DNA from: AR5 sp035762565
GTDB lineage: Bacteria; Methylomirabilota; Methylomirabilia; Rokubacteriales; CSP1-6
Direction: 5' to 3'
Assembly: GCA_035762565.1 (NCBI GenBank)
Contig: DASTOJ010000168.1
Coordinates: 1-41,654, forward strand
Length of the DNA: 41,654 nucleotides
The position numbers and the translations under genes were made by a program. This document shows positions 15,342 to 23,566 of this stretch, piece by piece. The notes under the pieces were generated by a model that made no database searches, was not told where the DNA came from, and saw only the letters and a program-made list of their open reading frames with translations. The stretch's first letter is position 1, and every line of letters starts with the position of its first letter.

Positions 15342-16348
15342 CGGCGCCCCGCGGGCTGGCACGCATCGACGTCCACACGCACATCGTTCCGGAGGGCTGG
15401 GAGGACTGGGCGTCGCGGTTCGGGGGCGAGCGCTGGCCCCGGCTGGTGCGCCATGACGCCTGCCGGGCCACGATCATGACCGGCGCCCAGTTCTTCCGCG
15501 ACGTGGACGACCGCGCATGGAGCCCCGAGCGGCGCATCGAGGACATGGATCGGCTCGGGATCGACCGGCAGGCGCTGTCGCCGCCGCCGGTGATGTTCTG
15601 CTACTGGGCCGACGCCCGCGCCAACGAGGCCTTCGCCCGCATGCAGAACGAGAACGTCGCGGCCGTGGCGGCGCGCCATCCCGCACGCTTCACCGGCATG
15701 GCGACCGTGCCGCTCCAGGATTGCGACCTGGCGGTCAAGGAGCTACGCTACTGCCGCGAGCGGCTGGGGCTCCGGGCCGTGGAGATCGGCTCCTGCCCGG
15801 CCGGGCGCGACTTCGACGACCCGGCGCTCCTGCCGTTCTTCGAGGCGTGCGCGGGACTGGACATGGCGGTCTTCGTCCACCCGGCCACTCCGCTGGTCGG
15901 GCAGGAGCGGCTGGCCAAGTACTACTTCCCGCTCATCGTGGGCAATCCGCTGGAGACCGCGCTGGCCGCCTCCAAGCTGATCTACGGCGGCGTGCTCGAG
16001 CGGCTGCCCCGGCTACGCGTGTGCTTCGCCCACGGCGGCGGCGCGTTCCCGTTCACCCTGGCCCGCCTCGATCACGGCTGGAAGGTGAGGCCGGAGGGGC
16101 CCGCGGCGATCCCGCGGCCGCCACGCGAGTACGCCCGGCTGCTCTACTTCGACTCCTTGACGCTGAGCGCCGACAATCTGAAATTCCTCGTCGCGCAGTT
16201 CGGCGCCGGGCGCGTGGTGCTCGGCAGCGACTATCCGTTCGACATGGGCAGCGCCGACCCGGTCGGCGCTGTCGCGGCGGCCGGCCTGCCGGCGGCTGCG
16301 CGGGAGCAGATCGAGGGCGGGACGGCCGTCCGCTTCCTCGGGCTCTGA
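15338..16348 (+). CDS. Amidohydrolase 2 family protein (ACMSD-like decarboxylase/hydrolase)
   Basis: The protein has 336 aa, close to the size of 2-amino-3-carboxymuconate-6-semialdehyde decarboxylase and gamma-resorcylate decarboxylase relatives. Metal-site elements are visible: DVHTHIVP (H13, H15), VFVHPATP, CFAHGGG and the C-terminal Asp in LGSDYPFDMG. Such enzymes are Zn-dependent nonhydrolytic decarboxylases or hydrolases. It is the first full gene of an operon with a molybdenum hydroxylase and a TTT transporter, consistent with processing an imported aromatic or dicarboxylic acid. The specific reaction is not determinable. Confidence 0.87.
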   Translation: MTAPRGLARIDVHTHIVPEGWEDWASRFGGERWPRLVRHDACRATIMTGAQFFRDVDDRAWSPERRIEDMDRLGIDRQALSPPPVMFCYWADARANEAFARMQNENVAAVAARHPARFTGMATVPLQDCDLAVKELRYCRERLGLRAVEIGSCPAGRDFDDPALLPFFEACAGLDMAVFVHPATPLVGQERLAKYYFPLIVGNPLETALAASKLIYGGVLERLPRLRVCFAHGGGAFPFTLARLDHGWKVRPEGPAAIPRPPREYARLLYFDSLTLSADNLKFLVAQFGAGRVVLGSDYPFDMGSADPVGAVAAAGLPAAAREQIEGGTAVRFLGL

Positions 16349-16352
16349 GCCG

Positions 16353-18635
16353 GTGGGCTGGATCGGCCGGCCGCTCCGGCGGCGGGAGGACGCGCCGCTG
16401 CTCACCGGGCGCGGGCGCTTCGTCGACGACCTCCAGGTGACGGACCTCGCGCACCTGGTCCTTGTGCGCAGCCCCCACGCCCACGCCCGGGTCACGCGCC
16501 TGGACGTCGCCCGCGCGCACAAGGCGCCCGGCGTGATCTCGGTGGCGACCGCCGCCGACCTCGACACGACCGCGCCGATGCCCGTCAACCGGATGTTCCG
16601 CGACATGATCGTGCCCCCGTACCCGCTGCTGGTCCGCGACCGCGTGTACGCCCAGGGGGCGCCGGTCGCGGCCGTCGTCGCCGATTCCGCCGCCGCGGCG
16701 TGGGACGCGGCCGCGCTGGTCGCCGTGGCGTACGAGGCGCTGCCGGGTGTGTCGTCCGCAGCGGCGGCGCTGGCGGCGGGCGCGCCGAAGATCTTCGACG
16801 AGGCCCCCGGCAACCGCGCGCTCGGCCAGACGTGGCGCGCCGGCGACCCCGGCGCCGCCTTCGCGGGGGCGGCGCGGGTGGTGGAGCTGACCGTGCAGCA
16901 GAATGTGCTGGCGGGCGTGCCCCTCGAGCCCCGCGGCGCGCTCGCCACGTGGGACACCGTCGCCGGCGAGCTGACGCTGTGGACCTCGACCCAGAATCCC
17001 TTCCGGGTGCGCACGGAGATCGCCCGGATGCTCGACCTGGACGAGGCGCACGTGCGCGTGATCGCGCCCGACGTCGGCGGCGGTTTCGGCGTCAAGGGCG
17101 GGCCCTACCGCGAGGAGGTCCTCGTGGCCTGGCTGGCGCGCCGGCTGCGGCGGGCGGTCAAGTGGATCTCGACGCGCCAGGAGGACCTGCTCACCACCCA
17201 GCACTCGCGCGGGGCGCTCGCGACGGGCGCGCTCGCGCTGGACGCCGACGGCCGGATCCGGGGGCTGCGCGCGCGCATCACCGCCCCGCTCGGCGCCTAC
17301 CTGTCGTTCTCGGCAGCGACCAACCCGCGCAACTTCGCGCGCTGCCTGCCGGGCGCTTACGCGATCCGCGACGTGGACATCGAGGTCACCGGCGCCTTCA
17401 CCACGACCCCGCCCGTCGGCGCGTACCGCGGCGCGGGGCGGCCCGAGGCCGCGTTCCTCATCGAGCGCCTGGTCGACGAGGCCGCGCGCGCGCTCGACCT
17501 CGACCCGGCGGATATCCGGCGCCGCAACGCGATCACGCGCGAGGCGTTTCCCTACGCGACGGCGACCGGACAGACCTACGACTCGGGCGATTATCACGCC
17601 GCGCTCGAGCGCGCCCTGGGCGCGGCCGACTACGAGGGGCTGCGCCGGAGCCAGGCCGAGCGGCGCCGCCGAGGCGAGCTCGTGGGCGTCGGGCTCGCGC
17701 TCTACGTCGAGCCGGCCGCGCTCGGCTGGGAGAGCGGCGTCGTGCGGATGGAGAAGACGGGCGCCGTGACCGCCATCACCGGCTCGAGCCCCCACGGGCA
17801 GGGGCACGAGACGACCTTCGCGCAGGTCGTCGCCGATCACCTCGGCGTCGAGCCCGACGCGGTCACCGTCCGCCACGGCGACACGCGCGGCGCCCCCCAG
17901 GCCACCGGCACCTCCGGCAGCCGCAGCACCGCGCTAGGCGGCGGCGCGCTCGCGCTGGCCTCCCGCGACGTGCGCGACAAGGGTCGTCGTCTCGCGGCCA
18001 CGCTGCTGGAGGCGGCCGCCGAGGACGTCGTCGCCGTTCCCGGCGGCTTTCACGTCGCCGGCGCGCCCGATCGCACGGTGGCGTGGCGCGCGGTGGCGGA
18101 GCTCGCGTACCGCTGGGGCGCGCTGCCGGCCGGCGTCGAGCCGGGGCTGGAGTCCACGCGCTTCTTCCAGGGCCCGGGGGAGGTCTGGAGCGCCGGGGCG
18201 ATCGTGGCGGCCGTGCGGGTCGGGCGCGAGACCGGCGGGGTCGTCGTCGAGCGCCTGGTGTGGGCCGACGACGCCGGGACCATCGTCAATCCGCTGCTCG
18301 CCGACGGCCAGCTCGAGGGCTCGCTGGCCCAGGCCTGGGGCCAGGTGACGATGGAGGCCGTGCAGTTCGACGCCGACGGCCACCTGCTGACGGGCACGCT
18401 GATGGACTACGCGCTGCCGCGCGCGGACGACGTGCCGGCGGTCGAGATCCTGCACCTGCACACCCCGTCACCGAACAATCCCCTCGGCGCCAAGGGCGTC
18501 GGCGAGGCGGGCACGATCGGGCTGCCGCCCGCGGTCGTCAACGCGGTCGTCGACGCGCTGGCGCCGCTCGGCGTGCGGCACCTGGACATGCCGCTCACCC
18601 CGGCGCGGATCTGGGCTAAGATCGCCCGACGATGA
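16353..18635 (+). CDS. Xanthine dehydrogenase/CoxL-family molybdopterin-binding large subunit
   Basis: The protein has 760 aa, GTG start. It has an aldehyde-oxidase a/b hammerhead N-terminal domain (RREDAPLLTGRGRFVDD) followed by the molybdopterin domains: DVGGGFGVK, AYRGAGRPEA (a form-II type loop, not the AYRCSFR of true CO dehydrogenase), GSSPHGQGHETTFAQ, GTSGSRST, and GAKGVGEAGTIG, whose Glu is the expected catalytic base. Such enzymes hydroxylate N-heterocycles, purines or aldehydes. The usual FAD (CoxM) and 2Fe-2S (CoxS) partner genes are absent on both sides: it sits between an amidohydrolase and tctB, overlapping tctB by 4 bp. Partners must come from elsewhere, or it acts alone. Confidence 0.92.
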   Translation: MGWIGRPLRRREDAPLLTGRGRFVDDLQVTDLAHLVLVRSPHAHARVTRLDVARAHKAPGVISVATAADLDTTAPMPVNRMFRDMIVPPYPLLVRDRVYAQGAPVAAVVADSAAAAWDAAALVAVAYEALPGVSSAAAALAAGAPKIFDEAPGNRALGQTWRAGDPGAAFAGAARVVELTVQQNVLAGVPLEPRGALATWDTVAGELTLWTSTQNPFRVRTEIARMLDLDEAHVRVIAPDVGGGFGVKGGPYREEVLVAWLARRLRRAVKWISTRQEDLLTTQHSRGALATGALALDADGRIRGLRARITAPLGAYLSFSAATNPRNFARCLPGAYAIRDVDIEVTGAFTTTPPVGAYRGAGRPEAAFLIERLVDEAARALDLDPADIRRRNAITREAFPYATATGQTYDSGDYHAALERALGAADYEGLRRSQAERRRRGELVGVGLALYVEPAALGWESGVVRMEKTGAVTAITGSSPHGQGHETTFAQVVADHLGVEPDAVTVRHGDTRGAPQATGTSGSRSTALGGGALALASRDVRDKGRRLAATLLEAAAEDVVAVPGGFHVAGAPDRTVAWRAVAELAYRWGALPAGVEPGLESTRFFQGPGEVWSAGAIVAAVRVGRETGGVVVERLVWADDAGTIVNPLLADGQLEGSLAQAWGQVTMEAVQFDADGHLLTGTLMDYALPRADDVPAVEILHLHTPSPNNPLGAKGVGEAGTIGLPPAVVNAVVDALAPLGVRHLDMPLTPARIWAKIARR

Positions 18636-19078
18636 GGATCGACCGCGCCAGCGGCGTCGCCCTCGTGCTCCTCGCGGCGGCGGTGCTGGAGGAGAGCTGG
18701 CGGCTGCGCCTGCCGCTCGGCACGCTCGCCACGCCGGGGCCGGCCTACATGCCGGCCGTGCTGGCCGCCGGCCTGCTCGCGGCCGGCGTGCTGGTGGCGG
18801 CGCTGAGCCGGTCCACCGCCACCCTCGGCGGCGCGGGGTGGAGCGAGTGGCGGCACAGCGCGGCCATCCTCGCCACGTGCGCCTTCGTGGCGCTGGCGCT
18901 GGAGCGGCTCGGCTATCGCCTCACAATCGCGCTCGCCTGCGTGGTCCTGCTCGCGGCCGTCGAGCGCAAGCCGGTGCTGCCGGCGCTGCTCTTCGCCGCG
19001 GGTCTCGCCGGCGGGACCTACTACCTGTTCGACACCGTGTTGCGGGTGCAGCTGCCGCGCGGCCCCTTCGGCTTCTGA
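18632..19078 (+). CDS. tctB: Tripartite tricarboxylate transporter small membrane subunit TctB
   Basis: The protein has 148 aa with four hydrophobic segments (VALVLLAAAVLEESW, MPAVLAAGLLAAGVLVAAL, AAILATCAFVALALERLGY, ALLFAAGLAGGTYYLFD). The layout and the closing LRVQLPRGPFGF are characteristic of TctB. It overlaps the upstream stop (ATGA) and shares one base with the tctA start (TGATG). A TAAGAT 9 nt before the ATG could be an internal -10, but the tight operon makes that unnecessary. Confidence 0.88.
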   Translation: MRIDRASGVALVLLAAAVLEESWRLRLPLGTLATPGPAYMPAVLAAGLLAAGVLVAALSRSTATLGGAGWSEWRHSAAILATCAFVALALERLGYRLTIALACVVLLAAVERKPVLPALLFAAGLAGGTYYLFDTVLRVQLPRGPFGF

Positions 19079-20610
19079 TGCTGGAGACGCTCGGCAACCT
19101 CGGGCTCGGCTTCTCGGTGGCGCTCTCGCCCTCGATCCTGATCTACGCGTTCGTGGGCTGCCTGGTCGGCACGCTCGTCGGCGTGCTGCCGGGGGTGGGG
19201 CCGCTGGCCGGGATCAGCCTGCTGCTGCCGGCCACGTTCGGGCTGGACGCCACCCGGGCCATCGTCATGCTGGCCGGGATCTACTACGGCGCCATGTACG
19301 GCGGCTCCACCACGTCGATCCTCATGCGGATCCCCGGCGAGGCCGCCTCGGTGATGACGTGCATCGACGGCTACGCGATGGCGCGCAATGGGCGGGGCGG
19401 GGCGGCGCTCGCCCTCGCGGCGGTCGGCTCCTACGTCGCCGGCACCGCCAGCGTGGTGGGGCTCATGCTCCTGGCGCCGCCGCTGGCCGAGTTCGCGCTG
19501 CGGTTCGGCCCCCCCGAGTACCTCGCGCTGCTGCTGTTCGGCCTGCTCGTGCTCGCGTACATGAGCTCGGGCTCGATGGTGAAGTCGCTGGCCATGGCCG
19601 CCCTTGGCCTGCTCCTCGGCATGGTGGGCATCGACCAGATGAGCGGGTATTTCCGCTTCGCTTATGGATTTGTCGAGCTGGGCGACGGCCTCGGCGTGGT
19701 GCCGGTCGCCGTCGGGCTCTTCGGCGTCGCCGAGATCCTGGCCACGGCGGGCAAGGCCACGCCGCCGAACGTCATCAAGCCGCGCCTGCGCCAGCTGCTG
19801 CCGTCGCAAACGGAGTGGCGCGAGTCGGCGGCGCCCATCGCGCGCGGCACGGTGCTCGGCTTCCTCATCGGCATCCTGCCCGGCTCGGCGCACATCATCT
19901 CCAGCTTCGTGTCCTACGCGCTCGAGAAGCGGCTGTCCAGGCACCCCGAGCGCTTCGGGCAGGGGGCGGTGGCCGGGCTGGCGGGACCGGAATCGGCGAA
20001 CAACTCCGCCACGTCGGGCGCCTTCGTGCCGATGCTGGCGCTCGGGGTGCCGTCGGGACCGATCCCGGCCGTGATGCTGGCGGCCATGATGGTGCACGGC
20101 GTGTCGCCGGGGCCGCTGCTGATCCAGCAGCAGCCCCAGCTGTTCTGGGGGTTCATCGCCTCCATGTACGTGGGCAACCTCGTGCTGCTGATCCTGAACC
20201 TGCCGCTGGTCGGCCTGTTCGTGAACATCCTGCGCGTCCCCTATCCCTACCTCTACCCGGCCATCCTCGTCTTCTCGATCCTCGGCGTCTACGCGGTGAA
20301 CGGCAGCGTGGTCGACGTATGGATCATGTTGGTGATGGGGCTGCTCGGCTGGGTGCTGCGCAAGCTCGACTTCGAGACGGCGCCGATCGTGCTGGGCGTC
20401 GTGCTGGCGCCGATGATCGAGCTGAGCCTGCGCCAGTCGCTGGCGATGTCCGACGGCCGCTACGCCATCTTCGTGCAGCGGCCGATCTCCGCGGTGCTGC
20501 TGGTCCTGGGGGTCGGCCTCGTGCTGCTCAACGTGTACTCGTCCGTCCGGCGCAGCCTGGACTGGCGCGCCCGGCTGACCCTGACCGAGAAGGGAGAAGA
20601 AGCCCGATGA
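19078..20610 (+). CDS. tctA: Tripartite tricarboxylate transporter large permease TctA
   Basis: The protein has 510 aa with about 11-12 membrane segments. Hallmarks are GTLVGVLPGVGPLAGISLLLP, YYGAMYGGSTTSILMRIPGE, the second half repeat GILPGSAHIISSFVSYALEK, and PESANNSATSGAFVPMLALG (each a TctA signature). It is the transport channel working with TctB and the periplasmic TctC. The stop overlaps tctC by 4 bp. Confidence 0.95.
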   Translation: MLETLGNLGLGFSVALSPSILIYAFVGCLVGTLVGVLPGVGPLAGISLLLPATFGLDATRAIVMLAGIYYGAMYGGSTTSILMRIPGEAASVMTCIDGYAMARNGRGGAALALAAVGSYVAGTASVVGLMLLAPPLAEFALRFGPPEYLALLLFGLLVLAYMSSGSMVKSLAMAALGLLLGMVGIDQMSGYFRFAYGFVELGDGLGVVPVAVGLFGVAEILATAGKATPPNVIKPRLRQLLPSQTEWRESAAPIARGTVLGFLIGILPGSAHIISSFVSYALEKRLSRHPERFGQGAVAGLAGPESANNSATSGAFVPMLALGVPSGPIPAVMLAAMMVHGVSPGPLLIQQQPQLFWGFIASMYVGNLVLLILNLPLVGLFVNILRVPYPYLYPAILVFSILGVYAVNGSVVDVWIMLVMGLLGWVLRKLDFETAPIVLGVVLAPMIELSLRQSLAMSDGRYAIFVQRPISAVLLVLGVGLVLLNVYSSVRRSLDWRARLTLTEKGEEAR

Positions 20611-21593
20611 ACCACCGCCGCCCGATCGCCCTCGTCGCCGCCCTGGTCCTCGCCCTGCCGTTCGGCGCCGTCGCCCAGGAGGCCTATCCCTCGCGGCCGA
20701 TCACCGTCGTCGCGCCGTTCCCGCCCGGCGGTGTCGCCGACCTCACCGCGCGGCCGGTGGCCGCGGCGCTGGAGAAGGTGCTGAAGAACCCGGTGGGGGT
20801 GGTGAACAAGACCGGCGCCGCCGGCGCCGTCGGCATGCAGTTCGTCGCGACCAGCAAGCCGGACGGCTACACGCTGCTGCTGGCGCTGTCGTCGATCTCG
20901 ATCATTCCCGAGGCCGACAAGATCTTCGACCGCAAGCCGGCGTTCACGGTGGATCAGTTCGCGCCGATCGCGCTGATCTCGGCCGATCCGACGATCCTCG
21001 TGGTGCCGGCCGACAAGCCGTGGAAGACCGCGAAGGACTTCATCGAGGACGCCAGGAAGCGCCCCGGCCAGATCTCCTACTCGTCCTCGGGGATCTACGG
21101 CACGCTCCACATGGCCATGGAGCTGCTCTCGGACGGCGCCGGCATCAAGCTGCGCCACATCCCCACGCCCGGCGCCGGGCCGGCGCTGACGGCCATCCTG
21201 GGCGGCCACGTCGACGCGCTCGCCTCAGGCCCGGCCGTGGTGCTCCCGCACATCAAGTCCGGCAAGCTGCGGCCGCTGGCCGGCTGGGGCGACAAGCGGG
21301 TGGCCGCGCTGCCCGACGTGCCGACGTTCAAGGAGCTGGGCTATCCCGACGCCGAGTTCTACATCTGGGCAGGCCTGTTCGCGCCCCGGGGCACACCGGA
21401 GCCGGTGCTGGCCAGGCTGCGCGAGGCCACGCGGGCAGCGGTGGGGGAGCCGGAGTTCAAGGCGGCCATGGACAAGCTGCAGACGCCGATCGCGTTCAAG
21501 CAGGGCGACGAGTTCCAGCGCTTCTTCGACGCGGACGCGAAGCGGTTGGCGGCGGGCGTGCGCAAGGTCGGGCGCGTCGAGGAGAAGAAGTAG
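20607..21593 (+). CDS. tctC: Tripartite tricarboxylate transporter substrate-binding protein TctC (Bug family)
   Basis: The protein has 328 aa. The signal peptide runs to about residue 23 (ALVLALPFGAVAQ). The Bug-family features are clear: YPSRPITVVAPFPPGG with VADLTARPVA, the ligand loop GAAGAVGMQFVATSKPDGYT, and an aspartate/threonine-rich second lobe. AGGGAGAAGA precedes the ATG, and the start overlaps the tctA stop. Bug proteins bind carboxylic acids (citrate, aromatic acids, nicotinate and others). The upstream amidohydrolase and hydroxylase suggest an aromatic or heterocyclic acid; this is inference. Confidence 0.93.
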   Translation: MNHRRPIALVAALVLALPFGAVAQEAYPSRPITVVAPFPPGGVADLTARPVAAALEKVLKNPVGVVNKTGAAGAVGMQFVATSKPDGYTLLLALSSISIIPEADKIFDRKPAFTVDQFAPIALISADPTILVVPADKPWKTAKDFIEDARKRPGQISYSSSGIYGTLHMAMELLSDGAGIKLRHIPTPGAGPALTAILGGHVDALASGPAVVLPHIKSGKLRPLAGWGDKRVAALPDVPTFKELGYPDAEFYIWAGLFAPRGTPEPVLARLREATRAAVGEPEFKAAMDKLQTPIAFKQGDEFQRFFDADAKRLAAGVRKVGRVEEKK

Positions 21594-21615
21594 CGGCGCG
21601 CGCGGGCGGCGGCGG

Positions 21616-21719
21616 GGGTGGGTGGGGTGGTGGGCGGCTGGATTCCTTCGGTGCGGGGCGCACGGTCTGGGGTGGAGGGGAACGGGTCCAGGAACCCCAC
21701 CCGACCACCCCGCCCACCC
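21616..21719. repeat. Long GC inverted repeat with a G-quadruplex-like left arm
   Basis: GGGTGGGTGGGGTGG (21616-21630) pairs with CCACCCCGCCCACCC (21705-21719) with one mismatch, enclosing ~74 nt. The left arm lies in a run of G-tracts with 1-3 nt loops, which could also fold as a quadruplex. Its position 22 bp after tctC makes it a candidate transcript end. Confidence 0.5.
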
Positions 21720-21986
21720 ACGCCGGTCGCACGGTGCGACGTACTTCACACCATCGGGCGGGACCAGCGAATGTCCGCGGCCGGCGCATCGGGGCGGCGA
21801 GGGCGCTGGCCGGCGAACCATGGACCAAGCCCGGGCCCGGGTTGTTCGGGCGGCCTGTCGCCGACTGTTGTCCTCGTTCGTCCGTCGACACCCGGTCCTC
21901 ATGGCGCGGGCCGGCGGCTCGGCGGGAGACCGGGAGGGCCTCAGCACGCCGCATGGCGGCGCGGAGGGGGGCGGTGACGTGCGTGT

Positions 21987-21992
21987 TACAAT
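21987..21992 (+). promoter_or_regulatory. -10 hexamer (TACAAT) of def
   Basis: TACAAT ends 10 nt before ATG 22003, with no Shine-Dalgarno between. The -35 is poor. The def transcript is probably almost leaderless. Confidence 0.5.
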
Positions 21993-22002
21993 TTTTGGCG
22001 TC

Positions 22003-22551
22003 ATGGCGATTCTGAAAGTCGCGCGGCTGGGGCATCCGGTTCTGCGGGAGAAGGCAGTGGCGGTGCCGGTCGGGGATATTCGGTCGGCGGGGGTGCAGCG
22101 GCTCATCGATGACATGGTCGAGACGATGCGGGAGTACAGCGGGGCGGGGCTCGCGGCCAACCAGGTCCACAGACCGGTTCAGATCGCGGTGATCGAGGTG
22201 GATGGCAATCCGCGCTATCCGGACGCCGCGGGCATTCCGCTGACCGTGGTGATCAACCCGGTGGTGACGCCGCTCGCGGAGGAGATGGAAGAGGGCTGGG
22301 AGGGTTGCCTCTCGGTTCCCGACATGCGGGGGATGGTCCCCCGGCACACGGCGGTGCAGCTGGAGTGCTACGACCGCGAGGCCAACCGCGTGAGTCTCGT
22401 CGCCAAGGACTTCTTCGCGCGCGTCATCCAGCACGAGACCGACCACCTCAACGGCATCGTCTACCTCGACCGCATGCGAAATCTCCAGACCCTGAGTCAC
22501 ATCGCCGAGTGGAACAAGCACTGGCTGGGCGTCCGCGAGCAAGATGACTGA
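22003..22551 (+). CDS. def: Peptide deformylase
   Basis: The protein has 182 aa. It removes the formyl group from nascent N-terminal methionine. All three motifs are intact: GAGLAANQV (47-55), EGCLS with the metal ligand C102, and QHETDHLNG with H144, E145 and H148. ATG 22003 places the family-typical AILKVARLGHPVLR at the N-terminus and sits just after a TACAAT -10. The open frame upstream of this is spurious. The end overlaps the next gene by 8 bp. Confidence 0.95.
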   Translation: MAILKVARLGHPVLREKAVAVPVGDIRSAGVQRLIDDMVETMREYSGAGLAANQVHRPVQIAVIEVDGNPRYPDAAGIPLTVVINPVVTPLAEEMEEGWEGCLSVPDMRGMVPRHTAVQLECYDREANRVSLVAKDFFARVIQHETDHLNGIVYLDRMRNLQTLSHIAEWNKHWLGVREQDD

Positions 22552-22903
22552 CGCAGGGCCCGGTGTCGTCGCGGTCGTCCGCGACCTGTTCTTCGTCGCT
22601 CGCATCCGCGAGACCGCCCGCCTGACCGCAGTGCCGCTCACCGTCGTGCGCACGCCCGAAGAGCTGAGCGCGGCGCTGGCCGACCGGCCCCGGCTCGTCC
22701 TCGTCGACCTCACCGCCGGCTTCGACTACGCGCGGCTGTTCGAGGCCGCGGAGGCGGGCGAGGCTACCCCGGTGCTGGGCTTCACGACGCACGCCCTGGC
22801 CCACGCGACGCAGCCCTGGCACGCGCACTGCCGGCGCGTGGTCACCAAGGAGACGCTGACGCAGGAGCTGCCGGCGCTGCTGCGCGACGGCGTGGCGGCA
22901 TGA
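22544..22903 (+). CDS. Receiver-like (CheY-fold) small protein, degenerate
   Basis: The protein has 119 aa with the alternating strand/helix pattern of a response-regulator receiver. The presumed phospho-Asp is D55 (RLVLVDLTAG), the Thr position is in LGFTTH, and the Lys is in VVTKETL. The N-terminal acidic pair is not properly present (VVRDLFFVAR), so phosphorylation is doubtful. There is no output domain. It overlaps def upstream and the ferritin-like gene downstream (4 bp), so it is co-translated with them. Its role is unknown. Confidence 0.6.
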   Translation: MTDAGPGVVAVVRDLFFVARIRETARLTAVPLTVVRTPEELSAALADRPRLVLVDLTAGFDYARLFEAAEAGEATPVLGFTTHALAHATQPWHAHCRRVVTKETLTQELPALLRDGVAA

Positions 22904-23559
22904 CCGCCGAGGAGTTCGTCGCCCGGCTCGATGCCGACAACCAGCTCCGGCTGCGCGGCCTGGAGCCCGACGCCACGCTCAAGCCGGAGGTGGACGGCCC
23001 GCTCAACGTCCCCAACCTCCTGAAGGTCGCCCTGAGGAACGAGATCGAGGCCACCGAGATCGCCGCCCGCTGGCTGGTGACGACCGACGACGTCCAGGTG
23101 AAGCTGGCGCTGGCCCGGCAGGTGGGCGACGAGGCGAAGCACTACCGGCTCATCGCCGAGCGCCTGCACGCCGTGGGCATCGACGCCTCCGCGCTCGATC
23201 CGCTGGCCGGCGGGTTCGGTCCGCTCTTCAAGTACCTGGACGGCCTGGCGACCACCGTGGAACGGGTCGCGGCAGGACAGTTCACCCGGGAGGCCATCGC
23301 GGTCGTCAAGAACCGGCAGTTCATCGAGTTCTGCGAGCGCGTCGGCGACAAGGACACCGCCGCCCTCTACCGCGACACGATCGAGCCGGACGAGCGCTAT
23401 CACCACGAGCTGGGCCGGCGGCTGCTCCTGCGCCTGGCGGGGACGCCGGAGGCGCAGGCCGCCGCCACCACCGCCGCACGCCGCACGCTCGAGCTGGCCG
23501 ACGAGCTGCAGCGAAAGGCCCTGGCCACGGCCGGCATCCACCACGCGCCGGGCTGCTGA
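22900..23559 (+). CDS. Ferritin-like di-iron four-helix-bundle protein
   Basis: The protein has 219 aa, mainly helical. Carboxylate/His iron ligands appear in the ferritin-like arrangement: an Glu in helix 1 (NEIEATEIAARW, around E48-E53), E78-x-x-H81 (DEAKHYRL), Glu in FIEFCERV (E143/E146), and E165-x-x-H168 (DERYHHEL). This resembles rubrerythrin- or Coq7-like oxidoreductases without a rubredoxin domain. The substrate is not evident. It ends HHAPGC, an unusual His/Cys tail. It is encoded within the def cluster. Confidence 0.7.
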   Translation: MTAEEFVARLDADNQLRLRGLEPDATLKPEVDGPLNVPNLLKVALRNEIEATEIAARWLVTTDDVQVKLALARQVGDEAKHYRLIAERLHAVGIDASALDPLAGGFGPLFKYLDGLATTVERVAAGQFTREAIAVVKNRQFIEFCERVGDKDTAALYRDTIEPDERYHHELGRRLLLRLAGTPEAQAAATTAARRTLELADELQRKALATAGIHHAPGC

Positions 23560-23566
23560 GGCGGCG

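Larger units (their letters stand above)
21594..22002. other. 409-bp intergenic region: G-rich hairpin, small palindromes, def promoter
   Basis: There is no supported gene here. It holds a G-rich/C-rich inverted repeat (21616-21630 with 21705-21719), a perfect 7-bp palindrome GTCGCAC-G-GTGCGAC (21726-21740), a CCCGGGCCCGGG block near 21830, and the -10 of def at its right end. It separates the TTT operon from the def cluster. Confidence 0.6.

Noticed and set aside
18617..18622. TAAGAT as a dedicated promoter for tctB
   Set aside because: It lies within the last codons of the upstream gene, in an operon with overlapping junctions. It may be chance, so it was not counted in the leaderless list.
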